DNA of 64,000 bases from Novosphingobium huizhouense (GCF_020179475.1 NZ_JAILXZ010000005.1:1-64000), one strand, 5' to 3'. Shown: positions 52,918 through 63,768, counted from the stretch's first letter. The notes: generated from the sequence alone by a model not told the origin. Numbers and translations are program-made.

Positions 52918-53246
52918 CGACCGCGATCGTCTATATCCTCGCCGCTATTGCCGAGATTGCCGGTTGCTTCAGCTTCTGGGCGTGGCTGCGGCTAGAAAAG
53001 TCACCAGTCTGGATTGCACCTGGCATGGTCTCACTGGCCGCCTTCGCGTGGCTCCTGACGCGGGTCGACAGCGAGGCCGCGGGCCGCGCCTATGCCGCTT
53101 ATGGTGCGGTCTATATCTGCGCGTCGCTGAGCTGGCTGTGGGCGGTCGAAGGCACGCGCCCCGACCGTTGGGACACCTTGGGAGCAGCCGTCTGCCTGGT
53201 CGGCGCCGGGATCATATTGCTTGGGCCGCGCAGCGTCGCTGTGTGA
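52914..53246 (+). CDS. ynfA: YnfA family (UPF0060) membrane protein
   Basis: A 110-residue protein with four membrane helices: [18 protein letters not shown] at the first, [22 protein letters not shown] in the third and the C-terminal [20 protein letters not shown]. These resemble small multidrug-resistance proteins. The start GTG 52914 overlaps the merR stop, so both genes are coexpressed. Confidence 0.9.
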   Translation: MTTAIVYILAAIAEIAGCFSFWAWLRLEKSPVWIAPGMVSLAAFAWLLTRVDSEAAGRAYAAYGAVYICASLSWLWAVEGTRPDRWDTLGAAVCLVGAGIILLGPRSVAV

Positions 53247-53254
53247 GCGCCCGC

Positions 53255-54328
53255 TCAATGCGAATGGCCGTGTCGGTGGTGCAGGTCGGGATAATGAGCG
53301 TGCCGGTGGACCATTGGCGTGTGCCGATGCGGATGGCTATGTGGTTCGCCGGGCGCGATACCCGGCGGATGCTCATGCTGATGGTGGCTGTCGTGAATAT
53401 GGCGATGATCGTGCTCCAGCGCCTCATGGACATGCTCATGGCCGTGCGATTCGGTCAGATGCAGCCATAGTCCGATCGCCATTAGGACGGCCGCGATGAC
53501 AAGCGGCAGCGTGACGGGTTCGCCGAACATCGCGACCGCCAGCGCCGCGCCGATGAACGGTGCCGTCGAGAAATAGGCGCCCGACCGCGCCGTTCCGAGA
53601 TGCCGCAGCGCGAGGACGAACATGACCAGACTGACACCATAGCCGAGAAAGCCGATCAGCGCCGCGCCGGCGATGGTTGGAAGGGACGGCAGCGAAGCGC
53701 CGAGCATCATAGCGAGGATGAGATTGACGACGCCAGCGGCAAGTCCCTTCAGCATCGCGATCTGAACCGGGTCGGCGCCGCTCAGCTTGCGCGTGAGGTT
53801 ATTGTCGATGCCCCAGGCGAGGCACGCGCCTGCAATCGCAAGCATACCAAGGCCACCGCCGACGGGACCACCACGCCAAGACAACAGCACGGCACCGCCC
53901 AGGATCGCCGCCGCACCGATCAGGAGGCGGCGATCGACATTCTCGCAGAACACCAGCCAGGCGATGGCAAGTGTCGCAAGACCTTCCAGGTTGAGCAGCA
54001 GCGAAGCCGTGGACGCGGGCGTCGTCGCTAGTCCGGCCATCAGCAGGACCGGCGCGATCACGCCCCCGCACAGGATAACGAACGCCAGCCAGGGCACGTC
54101 CGCACGGACGAGCGGGGCTTCTGTTTGGCCACGCCCGATCATTTTTCGAAAGGCGTTAACAAACGCGAGGCCGATCCCTGAGCCAAGATAAAGCAGGCTA
54201 GCAACCAGCCAAGGGCTACCCCCGTTGCCAAGCACCAGTTTGGCAAATGGCGTGCTCGCGCCGAACAAGATCGCCGAAAGGATCGCCAGCATCGCGCCGG
54301 AGCTTAGTTTCACCGGATATGAATTCAT
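53255..54328 (-). CDS. EamA/DMT family transporter with histidine-rich C-terminal tail
   Basis: A 357-residue protein: two EamA repeats with ten membrane helices (residues about 10-290), then a tail of about 65 residues with about two dozen histidines (HGHEHVHEALEHDH and following). The tail suggests metal sensing or delivery. Transported substrate unknown. Convergent with ynfA, 8 nt between stops. Confidence 0.85.
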   Translation of the reverse strand: MNSYPVKLSSGAMLAILSAILFGASTPFAKLVLGNGGSPWLVASLLYLGSGIGLAFVNAFRKMIGRGQTEAPLVRADVPWLAFVILCGGVIAPVLLMAGLATTPASTASLLLNLEGLATLAIAWLVFCENVDRRLLIGAAAILGGAVLLSWRGGPVGGGLGMLAIAGACLAWGIDNNLTRKLSGADPVQIAMLKGLAAGVVNLILAMMLGASLPSLPTIAGAALIGFLGYGVSLVMFVLALRHLGTARSGAYFSTAPFIGAALAVAMFGEPVTLPLVIAAVLMAIGLWLHLTESHGHEHVHEALEHDHRHIHDSHHQHEHPPGIAPGEPHSHPHRHTPMVHRHAHYPDLHHRHGHSH

Positions 54329-54431
54329 GTTGAGTAACGATCTATTTCAAGGAGGCCCATCCTACAGGATACGTCGTCCGAGAACACGGTACATCGCTGT
54401 GCCAGACAGCGATTGCCTTTCAATATCTAAC

Positions 54432-54992
54432 TCAAACTAGAATCGCGATTGGTTCGGTAATCGACACGGTTGACGATGAGGTTGAGGCACGCGCTGAAAC
54501 GCCCCGCCGCACGAAGAATTTTACCAAGTTCGCCAAGTTCGAGGCCAACGAGACCAGATCCGTGCCCAATGCGAACAAAGCCCCGACCATCAAATTATGT
54601 GCGAGCCAAAACGGTGCGCCTACGAGAAAAAGGCCTTTCATCCGCGTCGTTGAGGTCTGAAGGCGCGCGAGAGTGCCCAACGAACTGCCGGTAAACGCCA
54701 AAGCCGACGGGATGCCGTGCCACGTCACGATCGAGAGGAAGGCCAACAAAATGAGGGTCGCTCCGTAGAGTCTCGTCACCACATAGCGATCACGCACTGA
54801 CGCGGAAATGACGAGCTGCGAACATGAAATGAGGCACGCTATCGCCGCAGTGGGTGAGCCGAGCATCAAAAAATAGAGCGCGAAGGCGGCAGCACCCGCG
54901 CTCTGGATTTTCACCGCGGTTCGATAGTCGTCGAAAAACGGCCAGCTAATGACGCACAAAAGCGCGACGCAGCCGAACGCGGTGGCAATCAT
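54432..54992 (-). CDS. YgjV-like inner-membrane protein
   Basis: A protein of about 186 residues with five or six membrane helices; SSLGTLARLQTSTTRMKGLFLVGAPFWLAHNLMVG matches the YgjV family motif. Function unknown. GTG 55004 is an alternative start. It lies alone, after an AT-richer intergenic stretch. Confidence 0.7.
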   Translation of the reverse strand: MIATAFGCVALLCVISWPFFDDYRTAVKIQSAGAAAFALYFLMLGSPTAAIACLISCSQLVISASVRDRYVVTRLYGATLILLAFLSIVTWHGIPSALAFTGSSLGTLARLQTSTTRMKGLFLVGAPFWLAHNLMVGALFALGTDLVSLASNLANLVKFFVRRGVSARASTSSSTVSITEPIAILV

Positions 54993-55117
54993 GATTGCCG
55001 CCACCCGGTTGTTTCGCTCAAGACCTGCGTTTCGCGCCCAGCTCTATCTTTCTTCATAGTGCAAGCGTGAACGAACAAGGTTAATTACGATTTAAGAACG
55101 CCCGTAGTAGCGCGGAT

Positions 55118-55510
55118 TTACGGCTGCTTTTGGATCGCCGTTACCTCGCCGGCGTTGCCCGTCAACATAAGGTCAAAATCGACCTTATCGCCAACCTTCA
55201 CTGCATCTGTGATCGCCGGGGCAGCCTTGAACGCCATTGTCATTGCCGGCCATTTGGCTTCGGGGATGGCGCCATGATCGAGTGTGATCGTGCCCGCAGA
55301 CTTGTCGATCGCGGTGACCGTGCCGTGTCCCTTCACCTTGATTGCAGTGGCAGCCGACGGCTCCATCGCCATATTTGCCATGTTGCCGCTCATAGCGGCG
55401 GCGGGTTCTGCCTTGTTGGTCTCGACCGCAACGGGCGGTTCGGCTTTTTTCCCGCAAGCGACGGTCAGTGCCGCGAGGCCGAGGGCAAAGGTCAGTCGTC
55501 CGTAGTTCAT
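55118..55510 (-). CDS. cusF: CusF-like copper-binding lipoprotein
   Basis: A 130-residue protein with lipobox (TVAC, Cys19), a Met-rich linker (MSGNMANMAMEP) and a CusF domain: GHGTVTAIDKSAGTITLDHGAIPEAKWPAMTMAF, where His, Trp and the two Met of WPAMTM bind Cu(I)/Ag(I). It is a periplasmic metal chaperone for the pump. Placed 11 nt downstream of cusA, as the last gene. Confidence 0.9.
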   Translation of the reverse strand: MNYGRLTFALGLAALTVACGKKAEPPVAVETNKAEPAAAMSGNMANMAMEPSAATAIKVKGHGTVTAIDKSAGTITLDHGAIPEAKWPAMTMAFKAAPAITDAVKVGDKVDFDLMLTGNAGEVTAIQKQP

Positions 55511-55521
55511 GGTCTTCTCCT

Positions 55522-58500
55522 TTATAATGAAACGTGTTGGTCATTGGGCTTCATCTTCGGCCGCCGAAGCAGCAGATAGGCGGCAGGCAGGACGAACATC
55601 GACAACAGCGGCGCGGTCAGCATGCCGCCTATCATCGGCGCGGCGATCCGGCTCATGACTTCGGATCCGGCGCCCGATCCCAGCAGGATCGGCAAGAGGG
55701 CAGCGAGGATCACGGCGACCGTCATCGCCTTGGGCCGAACGCGGAGCAGTGCGCCTTCGCGCACTGCCGTCTCGACCTCGGCGACATCCGGATCGGTGCG
55801 CTCTTCCAAGGCGTTCTTCAGGTAGATCAGCATCACGACGCCGAATTCGGCGGAGACGCCAGCGAGCGCGATGAAACCTACCCCGGTGGCGACCGACTGG
55901 TTGAAGCCGAGCAGATAGAGGATCCAGATGCCGCCGGTGAGCGCGAACGGCAACGTCCCCATGATCAAAGCTGCTTCATCGAACCGCCCGAAGATCATGT
56001 AGAGCAGCACGAAGATGATCAGCAGCGTCGCCGGCACGACGAGCTTCAATTTGGCAACGGCACGCTGGAGATATTCGAACTGTCCCGAATAGGCGACGCT
56101 AACCCCTGGCGAGAGCGTCACCTGTCTTGCGATCGCATGCTGCAGGTCACTTACGACCGACGCAAGGTCGCGTCCGCGCACGTCGACATAGACCCAGGTC
56201 GATGGGCGGGCGTTTTCGGTCTTGAGCATCGGGGGCCCCTCAGCGATCGAGACGCGCGCAATGGTGCCGAGCGTGATCTGCTGTCCGGACGGGGTCAGGA
56301 CCGGCAGCATCCGTATTCCGTCAAGACTGTCGCGTAGCTCCCGCGGATAGCGGACGCTGATCGGATACCGTGCCAGCCCCTCGACCGTCTCGCCGATCGT
56401 CTCGCCGCCGATCGCGCCAGAGACGATCCGCTGCACGTCCGTAATATTGAGCCCAAATCGGGCGGCAGCGGCCCGATCGACATCGACATCGACATAGCGC
56501 CCGCCCGTCAAGCGCTCTGCGAGCGCCGAACTGACCCCAGGCACGGTTTTCGCAACCGTCTCGACATCGTGCGCGATGCGGTCGAGCTCAGCGAGGTCAG
56601 CACCCGACACCTTGACCCCGATCGGGCTCTTGATGCCGGTCGCCAGCATGTCGATCCGGTTGCGAATGGGCGGCACCCACACATTGGCGAGGCCGGGCAG
56701 TTTTACCGTTCGATCAAGCTCCTCGACCAGCTTGTCCGGAGTCATGCCCGGTCGCCATTGGTCGCGAGGTTTGAACTGGATCGTCGTCTCGAACATCTCA
56801 AGCGGCGCAGGATCGGTGGCAGTCTCGGCGCGGCCGGCCTTGCCGAACACGCTCTCGACCTCGGGCACGGTCTTGATCAGGCGGTCGGTCTGCTGGAGCA
56901 GGTCCGACGCCTTCGCCGCCGAGAGACCCGGCAGCGCCGAGGGCATGTAGAGCAGATCACCCTCCTCCATCTTCGGCATGAACTCGCCGCCAAGCTGGGT
57001 GAGCGGCCAGGCGGTTGTTGCAAAAGCGAGCGCCGCGATCAGCAGTACGGTCCTTGGCCGCCGCATCGTCCAGTCGAGCGCGGGCCGGTAGATGTTCGTC
57101 AGCCAGCGATTGACCGGGTTGGACTGCTCGGGCGGAATCTTGCCCCGGATCAGCAAACCCATGAGCACCGGCACCAGGGTCACCGACAGGATCGCCGCCG
57201 ACGCCATCGCATAGGTCTTGGTGAAAGCGAGCGGTGCGAACAGCCGCCCTTCCTGTCCTTCCAGCGTGAACACCGGAATGAACGACAGGGTGATGATCAG
57301 AAGGCTGAAGAACAGCGCTGGCCCAACTTCGGCTGCCGCTTCGGTGATGACGGTCCATCGGGTATCCCCCTCGAGATGTTCGTCCGGGTGATCCTCCTCC
57401 CATCGCTCGATTTTCTTATGGGCATTCTCGATCATGACGACCGCGGCATCGACCATCGCGCCGATGGCGATCGCGATGCCGCCCAACGACATGATGTTGG
57501 CATTGACCCCCTGGAAACGCATGACGACGAAGGCTGCCAGCACACCAAGCGGAAGCGTGAGGATTGCAACGAGCGCCGAACGGACATGCCAAAGGAAGAG
57601 CCCGCAGACGATCGCAACGACTATGAATTCCTCGACCAGCTTGTGGGTCAGATTCTCAACGGCGCGGTCGATGAGCTGCGAGCGATCATAGACCGTAACC
57701 ACATCGACGCCGGGTGGCAGGCCCTTCTTGAGCTCTGCGAGCTTGTCCTTGACCGCCGCGATTGTCTCGCGCGCATTCTTGCCCGAGCGCAGGATCACAA
57801 CGCCGCCCGCGACCTCGCCCTCACCGTTCAGTTCGGCAATCCCGCGCCGCATCTCGGGGCCGGCCTGGATCGTGGCAACGTCGCCCAGTCGCACCGGCAC
57901 ACCGCCGGCTGCGGTCCTTAAGGGAATGGCGCGGAAATCGTCGAGCGTCTTCAGATAGCCGGAGACACGGACCATATATTCGGCCTCGGCCATCTCCAGT
58001 ACCGAGCCGCCGCTCTCCTGATTGGCCTTCTGAATGGCATCGACCGTCTGGGCGCGGGTCACGCCGTAGGCGGCGAGCTTCACCGGATCGAGCAGCACCT
58101 GATATTGCTTCACCATGCCGCCAATGCTGGCGACCTCTGCGACCCCCGTTACCGTTTTCAGCTCGTAGCGCAGGAACCAGTCCTGAAGCCCGCGAAGCTG
58201 CGAGAGATCGTGGCGGCCAGTGCGATCGACCAGCGCATATTCATAGACCCAGCCCACCCCGGTCGCATCCGGCCCCAGCGCGCTGCGGGCGCTGGCCGGC
58301 AGCCGGCCTTGTACCTGGTTGAGATATTCGAGCACGCGGCTGCGCGCCCAATAGAGATCGGTGCCGTCCTCGAAGATCACATAGACAAAGCTGTCGCCGA
58401 AGAAGGAATAGCCGCGGACGGTCTTTGCGCCGGGCACAGAGAGCATTGTGGTGGTGAGCGGATAAGTGACTTGGTTCTCGACGATCTGCGGCGCCTGCCC

Positions 58501-58662
58501 GGGATAGGAGGTGCGGATGATCACCTGCGTGTCCGAGAGATCGGGCAACGCATCGATCGCGGTCGATCGCACCGCCCAGACGCCCACGCCGATCAGCGTC
58601 AGCACCCCGATCATGACGAAGAAGCGGTTTCTGACTGACCAGCGGATGAGATGGGCGATCAC
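55522..58662 (-). CDS. cusA: CusA copper/silver RND pump
   Basis: A 1046-residue RND transporter. The periplasmic region has [22 protein letters not shown], the diagnostic Cu(I)/Ag(I) (HME4) sequence with its metal-binding methionine, and [31 protein letters not shown] in helix 4. It exports copper or silver from the periplasm with CusB and CusC. Overlaps cusB by 4 nt. Confidence 0.95.
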   Translation of the reverse strand: MIAHLIRWSVRNRFFVMIGVLTLIGVGVWAVRSTAIDALPDLSDTQVIIRTSYPGQAPQIVENQVTYPLTTTMLSVPGAKTVRGYSFFGDSFVYVIFEDGTDLYWARSRVLEYLNQVQGRLPASARSALGPDATGVGWVYEYALVDRTGRHDLSQLRGLQDWFLRYELKTVTGVAEVASIGGMVKQYQVLLDPVKLAAYGVTRAQTVDAIQKANQESGGSVLEMAEAEYMVRVSGYLKTLDDFRAIPLRTAAGGVPVRLGDVATIQAGPEMRRGIAELNGEGEVAGGVVILRSGKNARETIAAVKDKLAELKKGLPPGVDVVTVYDRSQLIDRAVENLTHKLVEEFIVVAIVCGLFLWHVRSALVAILTLPLGVLAAFVVMRFQGVNANIMSLGGIAIAIGAMVDAAVVMIENAHKKIERWEEDHPDEHLEGDTRWTVITEAAAEVGPALFFSLLIITLSFIPVFTLEGQEGRLFAPLAFTKTYAMASAAILSVTLVPVLMGLLIRGKIPPEQSNPVNRWLTNIYRPALDWTMRRPRTVLLIAALAFATTAWPLTQLGGEFMPKMEEGDLLYMPSALPGLSAAKASDLLQQTDRLIKTVPEVESVFGKAGRAETATDPAPLEMFETTIQFKPRDQWRPGMTPDKLVEELDRTVKLPGLANVWVPPIRNRIDMLATGIKSPIGVKVSGADLAELDRIAHDVETVAKTVPGVSSALAERLTGGRYVDVDVDRAAAARFGLNITDVQRIVSGAIGGETIGETVEGLARYPISVRYPRELRDSLDGIRMLPVLTPSGQQITLGTIARVSIAEGPPMLKTENARPSTWVYVDVRGRDLASVVSDLQHAIARQVTLSPGVSVAYSGQFEYLQRAVAKLKLVVPATLLIIFVLLYMIFGRFDEAALIMGTLPFALTGGIWILYLLGFNQSVATGVGFIALAGVSAEFGVVMLIYLKNALEERTDPDVAEVETAVREGALLRVRPKAMTVAVILAALLPILLGSGAGSEVMSRIAAPMIGGMLTAPLLSMFVLPAAYLLLRRPKMKPNDQHVSL

Positions 58663-60152
58663 TGGCCCATTACCTTCGCCATGCGTCGCACGGTTGGTCC
58701 ACTCGGTGGTTGATCGAACCCGAACCGGACCCGGTCGCCCGTCTTTAAGCCGCGCGCGACTTTCGGGTCTGTGAGCTGAAACGTCATCGTCATCGCTGGC
58801 CAGCCAATGGCTGGCACGGCTTGATGGCTCAGCGTCACCGACTGGGCGGTGATCTTTTCGATCGTACCGACGGTCTCATAGACTGCGCCGGTCGGCATAG
58901 GTTTGGCAGGACTCTTTGGCATGTCAGCACCGATCGGCCGTGCTTCCACGCCCGAGAGGCTTGCTTCGGAATCGATCAGGAACTGACCCGAAGCGACGAT
59001 CTTTTCGCCTTCGCTCAGGCCCGCCAGAATCTCCGTATCATCGCCAGCTTCCCTCCCAGTTTGCACCTCGGCAGGGCGGTAGCGCCCCTTGTCGAGCGCG
59101 AGCATGACCAACGTGCGCTTGCCAGTGCGGATCAGGGCTTCGGACGGCACCAGCAACGCCGGCTGCGCGCTCCCGCCAAACGAGACGGTCGCAAACATGC
59201 CGGGACGCAGTCGCCCGCCGCGATTGGGCAGCTCGATCCGAACGGTGAGTGTGCGGCTGTCGGCCTGTGTCTCGGGGAGGATCGCCGAAACGCGCCCGGA
59301 GATGGTTTCGCCGGGGAAGGCTGCAAGCGCGGCTCGCACCGCTTGTCCAGGCTTCAAGGGACCGGCGACCGCTTCCGGCACGGCGGCATTCAACCAGACC
59401 GTGCCGAGCCCGTTGACCTCGGCAAGCGTCTGGCCTGCCATCAAGGTCATGCCGCCCCGCACGTTCAACGTCTTGATCACGCCGCCCGTGGGCGTGGAGA
59501 TGGTGATCACATTATGCGGTCGTCCGGTTTGCTCGACCGATGCGATCGTGCCGGAGGGCATGCCGAGCAGCATGAGCCGTTGACGCGCGGCCTGGATCAG
59601 AGCGGCGTTGCCGGTGCGGCGGACCGCCAGAAACTCGGTCTGTGCGCCGCCCCATTCCGGCACCAGAACATCGGCAAGCGGCGCGCCTGCACCGATCACA
59701 TCACCAGGTGCGCGGCCATAGACACGGGAAACGAAGCCGCCTGCACGCGCCTGAACGATCGCAACGTCGCGCTGGTTGAAGTCGATCGTGCCGGTGGCGG
59801 TGAGACTGCTCGCCAATTCGCCGCGCCGCACAGCCACCGTTCGCATCCCGAGCGCCTGGGAGGCGGACGGGTCGATCGATATTCCCGGCTGTGCCGCGCT
59901 TGCCCCCACCTCATCCGCATAGCGCGGGATTGTTTGCATTCCCATCGACGACAGGCCTGGACCGTCATGATGCTCAGCGGGGATCATCGGGTCATACCAA
60001 TAGAGGATCTTGCGTGCCGGCGGTTTGGCGGCCGTAGCGTCGGGTGATCCTCCTCTCCATTCAGAGATGGTGAAACCGACCCCGCCAGCGGCGACCGCGA
60101 GCAGCGCCGCGGCACCGAAAAGGCCGCCCCGAGGGATTGTGAAATGGCTCAT
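58659..60152 (-). CDS. cusB: CusB periplasmic adaptor with fused C-terminal CusF-like domain
   Basis: A 497-residue adaptor: N-terminal membrane anchor, a heavy-metal binding domain ([22 protein letters not shown]), lipoyl and beta-barrel domains (RIYGRAPGD-like; here [20 protein letters not shown]) and a C-terminal CusF-type unit ([14 protein letters not shown]; [10 protein letters not shown]) from about residue 425. The fused unit repeats the function of the separate CusF-like gene at 55118. Overlaps cusC. Confidence 0.92.
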   Translation of the reverse strand: MSHFTIPRGGLFGAAALLAVAAGGVGFTISEWRGGSPDATAAKPPARKILYWYDPMIPAEHHDGPGLSSMGMQTIPRYADEVGASAAQPGISIDPSASQALGMRTVAVRRGELASSLTATGTIDFNQRDVAIVQARAGGFVSRVYGRAPGDVIGAGAPLADVLVPEWGGAQTEFLAVRRTGNAALIQAARQRLMLLGMPSGTIASVEQTGRPHNVITISTPTGGVIKTLNVRGGMTLMAGQTLAEVNGLGTVWLNAAVPEAVAGPLKPGQAVRAALAAFPGETISGRVSAILPETQADSRTLTVRIELPNRGGRLRPGMFATVSFGGSAQPALLVPSEALIRTGKRTLVMLALDKGRYRPAEVQTGREAGDDTEILAGLSEGEKIVASGQFLIDSEASLSGVEARPIGADMPKSPAKPMPTGAVYETVGTIEKITAQSVTLSHQAVPAIGWPAMTMTFQLTDPKVARGLKTGDRVRFGFDQPPSGPTVRRMAKVMGQ

Positions 60153-61378
60153 TGCGATTCGCTCCGATACGTAAGGTTCAGTCGAACACCGTCAGCAGCG
60201 ACAAGGGCTTCACGGTCGAGAGTGTTGAGGGTGACGTCGGCAAGGGCCGCATAGGCATCCGCGATATCGACAAGATTGGCGCGACCTGCCCCGTAGCTTG
60301 CCGTCTCCAACGTCACCCGCTGCTCGGCGAGTGGCAGCAATGTGTCCCGCGCGCGCAGCCACTGTTCATGATGCATGATATGGTCCGCAAGATCGGTTTC
60401 GAGATCAGCGGCCAGCGCCCGCAGGGCCGCGTCGCGTTCGGCCAGGATGCGTCCGGCATTCTCCTGGGCCGCCGCAATGCCCGCATTCTGTCGACTGCGG
60501 GTAAAGAAGGGCAGACTGACCGTCACACCGGCTGACACATAATCTCCAAAACGAGGGTCGCGGCGTTGATAGGCAAGGTTCACCCCGAAGTCGGAACGGC
60601 GGTTGGCATCGGCCATACGCACATCGGCCATTGCCTGACCGGACTGGGCGTCGATCATTGCCATGGTGGGAAGGCGATCCAGGCCAGCGCGCAGTTCGGC
60701 CCCATCGACAGGGAAGTCGGGAATAGATCCGGCAATTTCAGGCGCCGGGTCACCCGTCCATCGCGTCAGAGCAGCCCGTGCCCGCGCTATGTTTGAGACC
60801 AGTTCGCTGCGACGATCTTCTAATGAGGCGATAGCCTGTCGGCCGGCAAGAGTCTGCGCAGGCCGGGCATTGCCCGACGCGACGGCACTGGGCGTTGTCC
60901 GCACCACGCGCTCCAGACGGGCTAGAAGATCATCAAGCGCGGTCAGCCGGCGCTCGGCATAGGCAAGGTTGATCCAGGCAAGCGCAGTGCCGACCTCAAC
61001 CGAACGCGCCTCAAATGCGGTGTCGGCATCTGCAGCCTTGATATCGCTGTCAGCGCGGGCGCGTTGCGCACGGCGCTTGGCGAGGTTGGGAATATCCTGG
61101 GACACGCCCACCCGCGCCATCGTGAAATTGTCCTGCCCGGGAGCAAACGCCAATGGCCCCGAGATCGGGAAACTGTCGAGCCCAACGGCCAGAGTCGGAT
61201 CAGGTAGCGATCCGGCGCCGCCACGAGCGGAACGAGCGGCCTCGGCGGCGAGCGCCTTGGCCTTGATCGACGGCGCTTCCTGCCGCGCGCGCTGGAGCGC
61301 AGCGTCGAAAGTGAGGGGACCAGCGAATGCAACGCCGGGGATCGCCGCGAGCAGCGGCAGACAAACAAACAATCGCAT
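60149..61378 (-). CDS. cusC: CusC outer-membrane channel (TolC family)
   Basis: A 409-residue TolC-family protein: signal peptide (1-19), ALQRARQEAPSIKAKAL, SQDIPNLAKRRAQ and the second repeat ending ERRLTALDDLLARLERV. It is the outer-membrane duct of the Cus system. Overlaps cusB by 4 nt. Confidence 0.9.
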   Translation of the reverse strand: MRLFVCLPLLAAIPGVAFAGPLTFDAALQRARQEAPSIKAKALAAEAARSARGGAGSLPDPTLAVGLDSFPISGPLAFAPGQDNFTMARVGVSQDIPNLAKRRAQRARADSDIKAADADTAFEARSVEVGTALAWINLAYAERRLTALDDLLARLERVVRTTPSAVASGNARPAQTLAGRQAIASLEDRRSELVSNIARARAALTRWTGDPAPEIAGSIPDFPVDGAELRAGLDRLPTMAMIDAQSGQAMADVRMADANRRSDFGVNLAYQRRDPRFGDYVSAGVTVSLPFFTRSRQNAGIAAAQENAGRILAERDAALRALAADLETDLADHIMHHEQWLRARDTLLPLAEQRVTLETASYGAGRANLVDIADAYAALADVTLNTLDREALVAADGVRLNLTYRSESQ

Positions 61379-61513
61379 GGAAAACTCCTGATCGGAGGAT
61401 CAGGCCGGCGTCGCGCACTCTGGCAGGCATGTCAGTGGCGGCGGGATGGGGGCAATCCCGCCGCCACTGCTGGCCTGGCCGTCTATGCGACCTTACACGG
61501 CCAGAGGCTGTGC

Positions 61514-61798
61514 CTAGCCGGCCGAGGGAGCCGACGAAGGCGATGCCATGCTATGCATCTCCTTCATGCAGTCCGCCGCGCTCATCTTCATCATGTCGCA
61601 GTTGCAGTTCGCCATCTGCGGAGCATCGGGCACCCAGACGCGACGGGGGCTCATAGATGGCGCACGCGGGCCATAGTTTGGCGATTGACGCCATTCATAA
61701 TGGCCAGACTGCGAGTTTGTGTTGGGTTCGCCGGCGAAAGCGGCAACGGGAGCGGCAAGCGCAATGCCCAGCAGGGCATAGAAAACACGGTTCTTCAT
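61514..61798 (-). CDS. Small secreted Cys/Met-rich protein, copper-associated
   Basis: A 94-residue protein with a signal peptide (about 1-22), a polar, Pro-rich middle and a C-terminal NCNCDMMKMSAADCMKEM cluster, which could bind Cu(I). No family recognised. About 135 nt before cusC, in the same direction. Confidence 0.6.
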   Translation of the reverse strand: MKNRVFYALLGIALAAPVAAFAGEPNTNSQSGHYEWRQSPNYGPRAPSMSPRRVWVPDAPQMANCNCDMMKMSAADCMKEMHSMASPSSAPSAG

Positions 61799-61901
61799 GA
61801 CTGTAATCCTTGGGCAAAATATCGTGGTAGCCGCGGGTCAGACAGGATTTTCAGATGCGCGATAGACGCAAGAATCCTGTCAGCCTGGCAGCCGGTGTCG
61901 A

Positions 61902-62276
61902 TCAGCCAAGGAGAGTCGGTGGTTCCGGTTCGGGAGTGAGGTCACTGCCGTGCAGGACAGTGATGGTTGCCCAGAAGGGCAGAGCTGGACTGGCTTCGCG
62001 TGCTTCCAGCATAGGCGCGTCATTACGAACGGCCAGCGGAACGACGCAGCCCATGGCCGCGATGCATTCCAGGGTCATGCCCTTGCAAGGCTTCTGAGCA
62101 GGTTGTTGCTGCTGTGCCATTATCTTCATGCAGTCTTCCGACATCCCAGCCACGGCCTGCACAGACGTGGCCATTGGGGCGGACATCGCAGGCGGAGCGG
62201 ACGCAAAGGCCGCCGCTTGGCCAATCAAGCCAACCATGGCTCCCAGAAGGAGAAGAAGTTGCAAAACGCGTTTCAC
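61902..62276 (-). CDS. Small secreted cysteine-containing protein
   Basis: A 124-residue protein with a signal peptide (about 1-25), a Met/Gln-rich segment with EDCMKIM and KPCKGMTLECIAAMGC, and a C-terminal hydrophobic patch. Its cysteines and methionines and its place between copG and cusC suggest a periplasmic copper-linked function. Family unknown. Confidence 0.55.
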   Translation of the reverse strand: MKRVLQLLLLLGAMVGLIGQAAAFASAPPAMSAPMATSVQAVAGMSEDCMKIMAQQQQPAQKPCKGMTLECIAAMGCVVPLAVRNDAPMLEAREASPALPFWATITVLHGSDLTPEPEPPTLLG

Positions 62277-62322
62277 AGCCGTTATTTATTACGCCTCGTA
62301 GCATCAAAGATCAACGAGATGG

Positions 62323-62766
62323 TCACCCGCCGTGTCGGGCAAATACCGTCTGACCCGCCGATCCGAAGGCGATGACAGAGTAGGGTTGTGGTTTTTGGCC
62401 GGGGACTTCCATCCCCGGAGAACCCAGCGGCATGCCCGCTACGGCCAATCCCTTTACGCCCTTCGGGCGCTTCGCGATCGCGCGCTTCATGTCGGCAATG
62501 GGAACGTGGCCCTCGAAAACCATGCCATCGACAATTGCAGTATGGCATGATGCCAGCGCAGCGGGCACGCCTTGAGCGCGTTGAAAGCGGCCGCGTTGCT
62601 GGTCGTCGACGATATTGACGCTTTGTCCAAATTGTCTGCGCACCTGGGCCGCCCACTGTTCGCAGCAACCGCAACCAGGGTCACGATGCATGATGATCGG
62701 GGCAGCTTCGGCGCTGGCGACGGAGAAGGCTGCTATGAACGCAGCGAGGGCAAATTTGAGTGTCAT
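62323..62766 (-). CDS. copG: CopG / DUF411 copper-resistance protein
   Basis: A 147-residue protein with a signal peptide (about 1-21) and the DUF411 core: HRDPGCGCCEQW (the C-x-C-C metal motif), CHTAIVDGMVFEGHVP and the C-terminal KGLAVAGMPLGSPGMEVPG. CopG proteins are periplasmic copper oxidoreductases or binders. Genes of this type often stand with cusCBA. Confidence 0.9.
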   Translation of the reverse strand: MTLKFALAAFIAAFSVASAEAAPIIMHRDPGCGCCEQWAAQVRRQFGQSVNIVDDQQRGRFQRAQGVPAALASCHTAIVDGMVFEGHVPIADMKRAIAKRPKGVKGLAVAGMPLGSPGMEVPGQKPQPYSVIAFGSAGQTVFARHGG

Positions 62767-62812
62767 ACGATCCCTTATTGGTTCCCCCGCCCCTGGGCGG
62801 GGGAGGAAAGGT

Positions 62813-63184
62813 CTATTGGGCGCGCTTGTTGTGGGCTCTCAGCCAGCCTTGAAGCTCGCCCACTTCTCGCGTTTGCTCGGTGATTGACTTGTTCGCCATC
62901 ATTCGGACCTGCGCGTCCTTGGTGTCGCGCAAAACGATGCGTGACATCGCAATCGCACCGCGATGATGCTCGATCATCTTGCGCACCCAGGTCTCCGTTG
63001 CATCGCTGCCCGTGGCGGACATCATCTTCTGATGCATCTCCATTTCTGCAGGCGGGTAAGGATTGGCTGGCGTGGGGTTCATGGTCTGGCGCATGTCCAT
63101 CTTGCTATGGTCCATGCCCTGCATTTGGGCGATCGCCGGCGCGGCCACCAATCCAGCGATGATGATGGGGACTATTTTCTTCAC
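62813..63184 (-). CDS. DUF305 family secreted protein, Met/His-rich
   Basis: A 123-residue protein: signal peptide (about 1-19), a Met/His/Asp segment (MDHSKMDMRQTM) and the DUF305 core (RKMIEHHRGAIAMSRIVL, ITEQTREVGELQGWL). Start is GTG 63184 with GAGGAG upstream; the frame to 63253 is not needed. Forms a tandem with the next DUF305 gene. Confidence 0.85.
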   Translation of the reverse strand: MKKIVPIIIAGLVAAPAIAQMQGMDHSKMDMRQTMNPTPANPYPPAEMEMHQKMMSATGSDATETWVRKMIEHHRGAIAMSRIVLRDTKDAQVRMMANKSITEQTREVGELQGWLRAHNKRAQ

Positions 63185-63279
63185 AATTCTCTCCTCAGCG
63201 CCCCGCATTGATAATACGCATGGGCGCGCCATTTCCCTCGTGAGGCGGCACAAAATTTACGGGAACGGGAGCGCGAAGC

Positions 63280-63726
63280 CTACTTGCGGGCTAGAATAGC
63301 CTTCATTTCATCGATTTCGCGGCGCTGAGATTCCTCGATGCCGCTGCACAGACGAACGATTTCCGGATCCTTCAAGGAGGCCTCGCGGCACATCAGGATC
63401 GCGCCCGAATGATGCGGGATCATCGATCGGAGGAATGCTGTATCGCCGATCGTTGTTTGCGTGCGGATGAGGGCAAATGATCCGGCGAATATCGCAACTG
63501 ACCCTAATATAAGGGCCGCGTTTGCCTTTTTCGACGGGAACATATGGCCCATCGCGAGGACCATCAGCACCACCATGGGCGCCACCATCATTAGCGTCAT
63601 GTAGAGCATATTCAGGTTGTTGTAGAAGCTCCCCAAGCTGTCGATCATGACGAACATCACCAGATACATGATGACGCCGCCAACCAAGGTCTGCAGGGCG
63701 AGGCTCGCATAGGCATTTTTCATCAT
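63280..63726 (-). CDS. Membrane-anchored DUF305 protein
   Basis: A 148-residue protein with three N-terminal membrane helices (about 8-30, 42-60, 70-88) and a C-terminal DUF305 part with FLRSMIPHHSGAILMCREASL and SQRREIDEMKAIL. This membrane variant differs from the secreted ones at 945 and 62813. ATG 63726, second ATG 63723. Confidence 0.85.
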   Translation of the reverse strand: MMKNAYASLALQTLVGGVIMYLVMFVMIDSLGSFYNNLNMLYMTLMMVAPMVVLMVLAMGHMFPSKKANAALILGSVAIFAGSFALIRTQTTIGDTAFLRSMIPHHSGAILMCREASLKDPEIVRLCSGIEESQRREIDEMKAILARK

Positions 63727-63768
63727 TGGTCGTCTCCTTTGGCCCCCGCCCCGATCCTGCTTGACTAT

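Noticed and set aside
56569..57921. 450-codon plus-strand frame opposite cusA
   Set aside because: Antisense shadow of cusA without recognisable domains.
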